Source: Phycisphaeraceae bacterium
Lineage (GTDB): Bacteria; Planctomycetota; Phycisphaerae; Phycisphaerales; UBA1924
Direction of reading: 5' to 3'
NCBI GenBank assembly: GCA_009827215.1
Contig: WUAJ01000170.1
Location: 1-5,230, forward strand
DNA length: 5,230 nucleotides
Both the position numbers and the translations under genes were made by a program. Within the stretch, counting starts at the first letter, position 1. The number at the start of each line of letters is the position of its first letter. Of this stretch, positions 1-4,989 are shown piece after piece. The notes beneath the pieces are model-generated. The model was not told where the DNA came from. It did no database searches and saw only the letters and a program-made list of their open reading frames with translations.

Positions 1-757
1 CTTCGGTGTGCGCTGCGTAGAGCTCTTGACGGTGGATGACCCCAACCTGGTCATCGAGGGAGGTCTGGATGATCGGGACGCGCGCGAACTTGGAGGGTTC
101 GCGGGAGAGGATGTCGGCGACTGTTTGTTCCGCGTTGTATGTGTAGACCACGGCGCGTGGGGTCATGACCTGCTGGACTTTGATCTCGCGGAGCGCGACA
201 AGGTTGCGGACGACGCGGAGCTCGAGGTCGTCGATGACGCCTTCGTCGTGAGCGAGCTTGGCAAGGTTGCTGACTTCTTCGCGCGAGATGCGTGGCGTGG
301 TCTGGGCGCGGGCGAAGAGTTTCGAGATCCAGTTGCACACGGCGACGACTGGTTTGAAGATGAGGATGAGCCAATCAATGGTGACGGCGGTGAAGGGGGC
401 GAGGGACTTGGCGTGCACAGCGCCGAGGGTCTTGGGGATGATCTCGGAGAAGATGAGCACGAGGAGGGTGAGGACGAAGGAGACGACTCCGACCCATGCG
501 TCTCCCCAGATGGATGCGGCTTGGGCGCCCACTCCGGCAGCGCCGAGGGTGTGGGCGAAGGTGTTGAGGGTGAGGATCGCGGCGAGGGGCTGGTCGATGT
601 CCTCTTTCATGCGCTCGAGACGATCGGCGGCGCTGGATCCGGCGTCGCGCATGACAGCGATGTGCGTGCGCGGCACGGAGAGCAGCACGGCTTCGAGCAG
701 TGAGCAGAGGAAAGAGACGCACAGTGCGATCGCGAGGTATGTGATGAGCAGGATCAT
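1..757 (-). CDS. CNNM/DUF21 and CBS-domain membrane protein (CorC/HlyC-like), 3' end off window
   Basis: The first 252 residues are visible, starting at the ATG complementary to 755-757; the C-terminus runs off the left edge. It is recognised as the CNNM (DUF21) transmembrane domain followed by the beginning of a CBS pair. Residues 1-28 form a first membrane helix with the family's conserved Glu (SLLEAVLLSV, 19-28). Residues 59-79 carry the ILTLNTFAHTLGAAGVGAQ motif, and 90-116 a membrane segment ending in FSEIIPKTLGA. Membrane-associated helices continue to about 148. From about 195, VMTPRAVVYT opens the CBS region. Relatives are inner-membrane proteins linked to magnesium or cobalt transport or efflux, often annotated hemolysin-like; the ion cannot be told from this sequence. 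No Shine-Dalgarno is visible. The start lies 3 bases after the peptidase stop, suggesting co-transcription and possibly translational coupling. The opposite strand is also open for most of this stretch but only as a low-complexity acidic shadow. Confidence 0.9.
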   Translation of the reverse strand, partial: MILLITYLAIALCVSFLCSLLEAVLLSVPRTHIAVMRDAGSSAADRLERMKEDIDQPLAAILTLNTFAHTLGAAGVGAQAASIWGDAWVGVVSFVLTLLVLIFSEIIPKTLGAVHAKSLAPFTAVTIDWLILIFKPVVAVCNWISKLFARAQTTPRISREEVSNLAKLAHDEGVIDDLELRVVRNLVALREIKVQQVMTPRAVVYTYNAEQTVADILSREPSKFARVPIIQTSLDDQVGVIHRQELYAAHTE

Positions 758-760
758 GGT

Positions 761-2038
761 TTAGGAGAGTATGCTCGATTTATCGTTCCAGAGGTTCTCG
801 ATGCGATCAATGAATGATGGTGTTGTCGGGAGTGATCTGGCGCAGGCGACGAGCAGGTCTACAAGTCCGGCGTAATCGTCGAGTCCGATGTGTTCGCGTC
901 CTACGCGGGGTGGATGCCCAAAGGTTTGTTCGTGGGTCCCGGCTTGGGCTTCGGTGAGGTTGGCCATGTTGTGGTAGTTGCCCAGCGGGAGGCAGAGGCA
1001 GGTGGCGGTGTAGTTGTAGGCGCAGAAGACGGAGGCTTCGCAGGCGCCGCCGGCCATGAGTTTGCGTTGCCAGCGCCACTTCGGGAGATCGGATTCTTTT
1101 TGTGATGCGGTTGGGGTTGCGGGACCTCCCGCGATGGTTTCGGCGACTTTGGCGATGGCGCCGGTGAGGTCTGGGGAGAAGACGGAGATGCGGTCTCCGA
1201 CGCGGACGATTGGTCCGGCGTGGATCGGGGAATCGGCGAAGGCGCGGGAGTTTTCCAACGCGATGATGCGCGAGTCTTTGGGCATGAACTTGTCTTTGCA
1301 TGCGCCGATGGCGCCGATGAAGCCGACTTCTTCGGCGCGGGTGAGCAGGACGCGGGTGTCTTGTTTGTCGTTGAGGATTCGGAGTTCATCGAGGGCGCTG
1401 AGCGCTGCGGCGAGGGCGGCGAGGTCGTCGCAGGCGTTGGTGTAGAGGATCTGGTTCCCGTCGTCGTCGGTGATGATCTCTTGGTCGGGGAGATCCCAGG
1501 TCGCGATGGATCCGGGTTTGATGGGTTGGGGGTCGTCGAGGATCGCGTGGTAGAGCTTGTAGGGTGGCTTGTCGGGTTTGGGATCGGTTTCGGACCACGG
1601 CTGCTGATCGGCGTTGTGTTCGTTGGTGACTGTTGCGAGCGTGTATGAGGTTGGGGTGTCTGGGCCGTCGTATGGGTGGTGTATGCGGATGCGGGCATCG
1701 GGGAAGTAGTCGGACATGACACCTCCTCGGAAGGCGAGGATGATCTCGGATGAGGAGAGTGCTTCTTCGACGACGAATGCGGGGTGGTCGAGGTGCGCGG
1801 TGAAGTAGATTGGGTTGTCTGTTTCTTCGTTGTTGGCGAGTCGGAGTTCGATGTTGCCGTGGGTATCGGTTTTGGACGCGATGTCTGGTCGGTCGCTCAG
1901 CCAGTTGTTGATCCAGTCGATGACGCGGTGCTCATGTCCAGCGGCGGTGGGGATGGCGGTGAGTTGTTTGAGCCAATCGATGTGGTTCTGGGACCTTGAT
2001 TGGGGGATCTCATGTGTTTGTGGGTTGGAATCGGGCAT
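761..2038 (-). CDS. M42/M20-type zinc metallopeptidase (aminopeptidase-like)
   Basis: A 425-residue protein resembling the co-catalytic dinuclear zinc peptidases of clan MH (M42, M20, M28). The expected ligands appear in order: H82 and D84 in AHLDHPAF, D204/D205 in NACDDLAAL as the bridging Asp, E236-E237 in RAEEVGFIGA as catalytic base and ligand, E262 in ALENSRA, and H356 in LPLGNYHNM. GGACEAS (330-336) precedes the last ligand, as in this family. The fourth ligand is Glu, whereas classical M42 enzymes have Asp there. There is no signal peptide, so it is probably cytoplasmic and would cleave peptides or a related amide substrate. At 425 residues it is longer than typical M42 enzymes of about 350. 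The ATG at 2036-2038 is the only plausible early start; no Shine-Dalgarno precedes it. It is divergent from the ferredoxin gene and leads into the CNNM gene with a 3-base gap. Family is fairly certain; substrate is unknown. Confidence 0.88.
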   Translation of the reverse strand: MPDSNPQTHEIPQSRSQNHIDWLKQLTAIPTAAGHEHRVIDWINNWLSDRPDIASKTDTHGNIELRLANNEETDNPIYFTAHLDHPAFVVEEALSSSEIILAFRGGVMSDYFPDARIRIHHPYDGPDTPTSYTLATVTNEHNADQQPWSETDPKPDKPPYKLYHAILDDPQPIKPGSIATWDLPDQEIITDDDGNQILYTNACDDLAALAAALSALDELRILNDKQDTRVLLTRAEEVGFIGAIGACKDKFMPKDSRIIALENSRAFADSPIHAGPIVRVGDRISVFSPDLTGAIAKVAETIAGGPATPTASQKESDLPKWRWQRKLMAGGACEASVFCAYNYTATCLCLPLGNYHNMANLTEAQAGTHEQTFGHPPRVGREHIGLDDYAGLVDLLVACARSLPTTPSFIDRIENLWNDKSSILS

Positions 2039-2123
2039 GTATGAGGGTAGGTCATCAAGAAGTTGTTGAGTGTGGGCCGATGATTGGGTAGTGTCTAGAG
2101 TGGGGATAGCGGGTGGTATGTGA

Positions 2124-2141
2124 GCCGCTGATATTGGCGGC
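2124..2141 (+). promoter_or_regulatory. Small inverted repeat in the divergent intergenic region, ahead of the ferredoxin RBS
   Basis: GCCGC (2124-2128) pairs with GCGGC (2137-2141); two G-U pairs could extend the stem in RNA, leaving a tiny AUAU loop. It ends 6 bases before the ferredoxin Shine-Dalgarno, within the 122-base divergent spacer 2039-2160. It could be a short 5'-UTR hairpin or a protein-binding site. I see no convincing -35/-10 pair for either gene in this spacer. Confidence 0.35.
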
Positions 2142-2147
2142 GTAGTG

Positions 2148-2153
2148 AAGGAG
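2148..2153 (+). promoter_or_regulatory. Ribosome binding site of the ferredoxin gene
   Basis: AAGGAG sits 7 bases before the ATG at 2161, which fixes that start. It is the only clear Shine-Dalgarno in the window; the minus-strand starts lack one. Confidence 0.85.
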
Positions 2154-2160
2154 TATTCTG

Positions 2161-2421
2161 ATGACTCACATTATCGCAGAGCCTTGCATTGCGACGAAAG
2201 ATACAGCGTGTGTGGATGCGTGTCCTGTGGACTGCATTCATCCGACGAAGGATGAGCCGGACTTCGCGAGTGCGGAGCAGCTGTATATTGATCCGGATGT
2301 GTGTATCGACTGTGGTCTGTGCGTGGACGAGTGTCCGGTGCAGGCGATTTTCCAGGATGAGGATCTTCCTGAGGAGTGGTCGAAGTACACGCAGATCAAT
2401 ATTGATTACTACAACCAGTGA
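2161..2421 (+). CDS. fdxA: 7Fe ferredoxin ([3Fe-4S][4Fe-4S]), FdxA type
   Basis: An 86-residue soluble electron carrier, acidic, with eight cysteines: C9, C17, C21, C25, C48, C51, C54 and C58. By comparison with Azotobacter FdI and actinobacterial FdxA, C9, C17 and C58 should bind a [3Fe-4S] cluster, and C21, C48, C51 and C54 a [4Fe-4S] cluster. The position of the usual second cysteine of the first motif is Thr12, as expected for a 3Fe site, and C25 is probably a non-ligand. CVDACPVDCI (17-26) and CIDCGLCVDECP (48-59) are the diagnostic motifs, and the tail PEEWSKYTQIN is also typical of FdxA proteins. The loop between C25 and C48 has 22 residues, longer than I recall for FdxA (about 14). 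The gene stands alone on the plus strand with a strong RBS and a downstream terminator. No redox partner gene is visible, so its electron donor and acceptor are unknown. Confidence 0.95.
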   Translation: MTHIIAEPCIATKDTACVDACPVDCIHPTKDEPDFASAEQLYIDPDVCIDCGLCVDECPVQAIFQDEDLPEEWSKYTQINIDYYNQ

Positions 2422-2441
2422 TAGTTTGGTGACTGCTGGTG

Positions 2442-3464
2442 CTACTCGTTTGGGTAGTGCTTGATCAGCCAATCGGTGATTGAATCAATGACGGCCGGAT
2501 CGATTTTGTCGATCCGGCCGTTTTCTTCCGCGCTGAGGTTGTGTCCGAGGGTGTGGAAGTAGTGTGTGGTGAGGTTGGACTCCAGGTTTGCTTGTTTGTA
2601 GAGGTGTGTGAGGATTGGCGCGTGGTAGGAGGTGGCATCGAGCGATCCCCAGAGCGCGAGGGTGGGGGTTTGGTTCTTGGTGAGGATGTCGAAGGGCCAG
2701 GGGTAGGTGTGGTTGTTGTTGGTGAGGTTGGAGTGGGTTCTGGTTTGGTTGGTGCTGATCGCGTGGAGCGCGGCGGACTCGAAGGGCTCGATGGATCCGG
2801 ATTGGTCGTAGTCTTGTGCTCTGGTTTTGGGGTCAGCTTCTCGCGCGAGCTTGTGGGGCGAGTGCATGGTTGGGGTCAGGTACGCGCCGGCGAGGGTGAT
2901 GTGTCCGGCGGCGCTGGGTGCGGTGATGATCGCACGCGCGGCGCCGAGGGAGTGTCCGAGGGTGATGCATTGGTTCGGGGTGATGTTGAGCTCTTCGAGT
3001 GCTGTGTCCCAGACGAGGTTGGCGAGGGTGATGGTTTGGGGGAATGAGATTGGTCTTGGTTGTGCTTTGGGTTGTGCTTCGAGCTGGGCATCTGGATCGG
3101 GATCGGTGTGGATGGAGCCGTAGCGGACGACGGCATATCCGGAGCTGAGGAGTGCTTGGGTGATGGTGTCGGCGTCTTTGGTGGGTTGTCCGTCGATGGT
3201 GATGGGGATGACTTCATCGTTTTGTGTGTATGAGCCGGGGACGGTCCAGTGGGGGTCGGAGAGGTATCCGCCGTGGAAGAGGATGACGGCGTGGTGTGTG
3301 TTGGGATCGAATTGTTCTGGGGTGTCGATGAGGATGGGGAAGGTGCTCGGTTGTTCGGCGTCTTGGAAGGTGTGGGTGATGGAGAGATCGGTGTGTGTTT
3401 GCTGCGCGTGTGATGTGGTGGTGATGGCGCATAAACAAGCCGCGATGAAAGTGGTGGTTTTCAT
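2442..3464 (-). CDS. Exported alpha/beta hydrolase with an EF-hand calcium loop
   Basis: A 340-residue serine hydrolase of the alpha/beta fold. Residues 1-20 form a signal peptide with a likely signal peptidase I cut at SHA|QQ (20/21), so it should act in the periplasm or outside. ILFHGGYLSD (61-70) supplies the HGG oxyanion region; GHSLG (170-174) holds nucleophile S172; D276 (LWGSLD) and H308 (TLGHNLS) complete a plausible triad. Between nucleophile and acid, residues 218-229 (DYDQSGSIEPFE) match a canonical 12-residue EF-hand loop. Substrate is unknown; esterase, lipase or peptidase are all possible. I place the start at the ATG 3462-3464 because it begins a proper signal peptide. A longer in-frame extension to 3584 would run 40 residues out of frame through the neighbouring gene. 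The coding strand is extremely C over G (28 to 5 and 29 to 3 in two sampled 60-base lines). The stop lies 20 bases from the convergent ferredoxin stop. Confidence 0.88.
   Translation of the reverse strand: MKTTTFIAACLCAITTTSHAQQTHTDLSITHTFQDAEQPSTFPILIDTPEQFDPNTHHAVILFHGGYLSDPHWTVPGSYTQNDEVIPITIDGQPTKDADTITQALLSSGYAVVRYGSIHTDPDPDAQLEAQPKAQPRPISFPQTITLANLVWDTALEELNITPNQCITLGHSLGAARAIITAPSAAGHITLAGAYLTPTMHSPHKLAREADPKTRAQDYDQSGSIEPFESAALHAISTNQTRTHSNLTNNNHTYPWPFDILTKNQTPTLALWGSLDATSYHAPILTHLYKQANLESNLTTHYFHTLGHNLSAEENGRIDKIDPAVIDSITDWLIKHYPNE
2491..2527 (+). terminator. Intrinsic terminator of the ferredoxin gene, inside the convergent hydrolase gene
   Basis: A perfect 13-bp stem (ACGGCCGGATCGA at 2491-2503 with TCGATCCGGCCGT at 2509-2521) closes a 5-base loop (TTTTG) and runs into TTTTCTT on the plus strand. 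It starts 70 bases after the ferredoxin stop codon. It overlaps codons 315-325 of the minus-strand hydrolase. Read on the minus strand the hairpin is followed by a mixed sequence without a T tract, so it should act mainly for plus-strand transcription. Confidence 0.85.
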
Positions 3465-3474
3465 AGCGGCTTGT
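3435..3474 (-). promoter_or_regulatory. Hairpin that sequesters the hydrolase start codon
   Basis: Plus-strand arms 3435-3450 (ACAAGCCGCGATGAAA) and 3459-3474 (TTTCATAGCGGCTTGT) are inverted repeats matching at 15 of 16 positions, with an 8-base loop. In the hydrolase mRNA the 5' arm contains the AUG (3462-3464) and the 3' arm covers codons 5-10. No Shine-Dalgarno is present, so folding would place the start codon in a stable stem. The structure is seen directly; a control role is inferred. Confidence 0.6.
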
Positions 3475-3480
3475 ACAAGC
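3469..3480. repeat. 12-bp perfect palindrome upstream of the hydrolase
   Basis: GCTTGTACAAGC reads the same on both strands. It overlaps the 5' arm of the start-codon hairpin and sits at the junction between GC-rich and AT-rich sequence. It could be a dimeric protein's operator or an insertion-related site. Confidence 0.6.
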
Positions 3481-3502
3481 AGACATGCAATCAGGTTGCT
3501 TG
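3476..3502. repeat. 6-bp inverted repeat between pentapeptide gene stop and hydrolase leader
   Basis: CAAGCA (3476-3481) and TGCTTG (3497-3502) are inverted copies 15 bases apart. In the mRNA this pairing would compete with structures formed by the adjacent palindrome and start-codon hairpin, because all share the CAAGC/GCTTG core. It is short, so chance is possible. Confidence 0.4.
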
Positions 3503-4930
3503 CTACTTCGGCATTGGCACCCAGAGCCATGTATCCCAAAGCCAATCTGCAGTGTTTAAAATCACTACTCCAAGTGCAACCCAAAACAATACACTGACAA
3601 CTCTATGTGCGGGATACAAACCAATCCAAAGAATGGGATTCCTACGCTCATGCCAAGCAATTCTCCTTGGTTTTGGTCTGTTGAAAATCGAGTAGTAGTA
3701 TTCTTGAAGTGATGGGGTTACTTGTGATCGTTCTTCAGATTCGCGTAGCGATGAAACCTGGTATGTTAGTAGTCCTCGTAAAGCTTGGTATAGAAGCACA
3801 ACGGCTGTTAACGCCACGAACCAGGGGCCTTTTAGCCATCCTAGAAGTACAAGAATTGCTGGGATTAATTGGTGAGACTGTTCAAATTCAAGCAGATGCT
3901 GTTCAACACTAAGGCCAAGAGACTTAATGGTTGGATCGATAGACTCAGAAGTCACTGTTGCTAATTCATGCAGCGATTGCTGATAGGAAGACAGAGCTTT
4001 CAAATAGATTGCTTTAATACCAAATGGGATTAGGAATAGGACTAGCAGAGACAGGTTGAGGATATAGTTGGGTCCAGTGTATTTGCTTCTCAGAATAGAC
4101 CAAGGTTCATGTGCATTGCCTTCAATACGAATACGATCTACGCTGTTTTGATCAAATCTCAACCCAATTGCGCCGTGCACACTCGCTTTGTCAAAACACG
4201 ATTTAGTTGTTTGAGAGTAACCAAAATTTGCACGAATCCAATCCGTGTCAGTAAAGTCGGAGTTCACAAGCTTTGATCTTTTGATGCGTGGTTCGAAGAA
4301 ATTGGATTCCTTAAACTCTGAGTGTTCAATGTTGGTGTCAAGAATCCTAAGTTGGCCAATGTTGGCAGAATTTAGTTGGCAATGATCGATGTTTGATCCA
4401 GTGATTCGAATATCTGAAAGGAATGAGCCGTCAAATTTCAGTTGAGTAAAATGGCAGTTGTCGATAAACACATCAAATGTGTTGATTCGGAAGATAGCTA
4501 TATTTGTGAACCGAGTGTTTTTGAAATAGGCTCTGTCAAAATTGTACTGAGACATGTTGACATTCGCGATCGTGCTCATTCCTTCAAGGTGAATGGCTCT
4601 TAGTTGTCTCATGGCACACATTGCATTCCACAGTTTTTTCCCTTTGGGCTCTTCAGAAAGAAGATCTGTTTTTGGCTCACATTTTAAACAAAGCTCAAAG
4701 AAGCATAAATCCCACCAGTCTCCTTTGAAACCAGTGTGATTTAATCTAATCTCTTCAAAGTACTCGTCCCCAAAGGACTCTCGAGCAGCACTCTCATTGA
4801 AATCTGATTGAGAGAATGAAAGGCTGTTTTCCTGACAGCTCACACTTGGTGGCCAAGGCTTTGAGTCAGGGAAATTGCCTGGAGCTGCAAAATCCCGTAG
4901 TTTGTTTGTCAGGCTCATACAACACACCAT
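3503..4930 (-). CDS. Pentapeptide-repeat protein with C-terminal membrane segments
   Basis: A 475-residue protein of unknown function. Residues 1-115 form an N-terminal region with aromatic and cysteine-rich stretches (GDWWDLCFFELCLKC, 70-84). From I121 to about 255 there are 27 consecutive five-residue repeats in perfect register: central positions 121, 126, 131 and so on to 251 are nearly all F, I, L, M, V or W, and positions two before are often small (S, A, T, C). This predicts a right-handed quadrilateral beta-helix of nearly seven coils. The C-terminal half is membrane-associated: hydrophobic stretches at about 289-310, 355-384 (perhaps a hairpin around WLKGPW) and 444-466, with soluble segments between and a Trp-rich end. 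No signal peptide is seen, so the helix is probably cytoplasmic. Start M1 (4930) or M5 (4918) are both possible; neither has a Shine-Dalgarno. Low GC sets it apart from all its neighbours. The stop is 38 bases upstream of the hydrolase start, so read-through is possible. Confidence 0.88.
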   Translation of the reverse strand: MVCCMSLTNKLRDFAAPGNFPDSKPWPPSVSCQENSLSFSQSDFNESAARESFGDEYFEEIRLNHTGFKGDWWDLCFFELCLKCEPKTDLLSEEPKGKKLWNAMCAMRQLRAIHLEGMSTIANVNMSQYNFDRAYFKNTRFTNIAIFRINTFDVFIDNCHFTQLKFDGSFLSDIRITGSNIDHCQLNSANIGQLRILDTNIEHSEFKESNFFEPRIKRSKLVNSDFTDTDWIRANFGYSQTTKSCFDKASVHGAIGLRFDQNSVDRIRIEGNAHEPWSILRSKYTGPNYILNLSLLVLFLIPFGIKAIYLKALSSYQQSLHELATVTSESIDPTIKSLGLSVEQHLLEFEQSHQLIPAILVLLGWLKGPWFVALTAVVLLYQALRGLLTYQVSSLRESEERSQVTPSLQEYYYSIFNRPKPRRIAWHERRNPILWIGLYPAHRVVSVLFWVALGVVILNTADWLWDTWLWVPMPK

Positions 4931-4963
4931 ACTGTTAAATCAGCTCGATTCTAGATGAACAGT
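4931..4963. repeat. Short inverted repeat in the pentapeptide gene's upstream region
   Basis: ACTGTT (4931-4936) directly abuts the ATG at 4928-4930, and its inverted copy AACAGT lies at 4958-4963, 21 bases apart. They bracket the candidate -10. This could be an operator; at 6 bp it may be chance. Confidence 0.3.
4948..4953 (-). promoter_or_regulatory. Candidate -10 element of the pentapeptide gene
   Basis: On the minus strand TAGAAT matches TATAAT at five of six positions and lies about 17 bases before the ATG. No good -35 hexamer is seen at the right spacing, so this is tentative. Confidence 0.25.
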
Positions 4964-4973
4964 CGTGTGAAGT

Positions 4974-4989
4974 ACTAAATTAATTTAGT
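4974..4989. repeat. 16-bp perfect AT-rich palindrome at the right edge of the island
   Basis: ACTAAATTAATTTAGT is a perfect palindrome whose last base overlaps the stop codon of the right-hand gene. As RNA it would form only a weak 6-bp A/U-rich stem with no T tract, so it is a poor terminator. A protein-binding site or junction relic is more likely. Confidence 0.6.

Larger units (their letters stand above)
3475..4988. other. AT-rich island, probably horizontally acquired
   Basis: Sixty-base lines at 4021, 4201 and 4441 contain 45%, 38% and 37% GC, against 57% (1261) and 73% (2881) in neighbouring genes. The strong G-over-C excess on the plus strand also weakens inside (13 to 10 at 4201). 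The shift is abrupt at both ends and coincides with a palindrome on each side. It contains one intact gene and no recognisable transposase or integrase. Confidence 0.65.

Noticed and set aside
8..703. A long plus-strand open frame encoding a Gly/Glu/Asp-rich 231-residue protein.
   Set aside because: It is the antisense shadow of the CNNM gene: the minus strand gives clear family motifs, while this product is low-complexity and matches nothing.
2039..2160. Promoters for the divergent peptidase and ferredoxin genes.
   Set aside because: Several partial hexamers (for example TTGTTG at 2063-2068) exist, but none has a convincing partner at 16-18 bases, so no promoter is called.
3432..3438. A possible lipoprotein signal (IAAC, Cys10) in the hydrolase.
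   Set aside because: The cysteine is too close to the N-terminus for a normal lipobox; a signal peptidase I site at SHA|QQ fits better.
3465..3584. A 40-residue N-terminal extension of the hydrolase.
   Set aside because: It overlaps the pentapeptide gene in another frame and would bury a well-formed signal peptide that begins at 3464.
3709..3912. A 67-residue hydrophobic plus-strand frame.
   Set aside because: It is antisense to the membrane segment of the pentapeptide gene and has no RBS or family resemblance.
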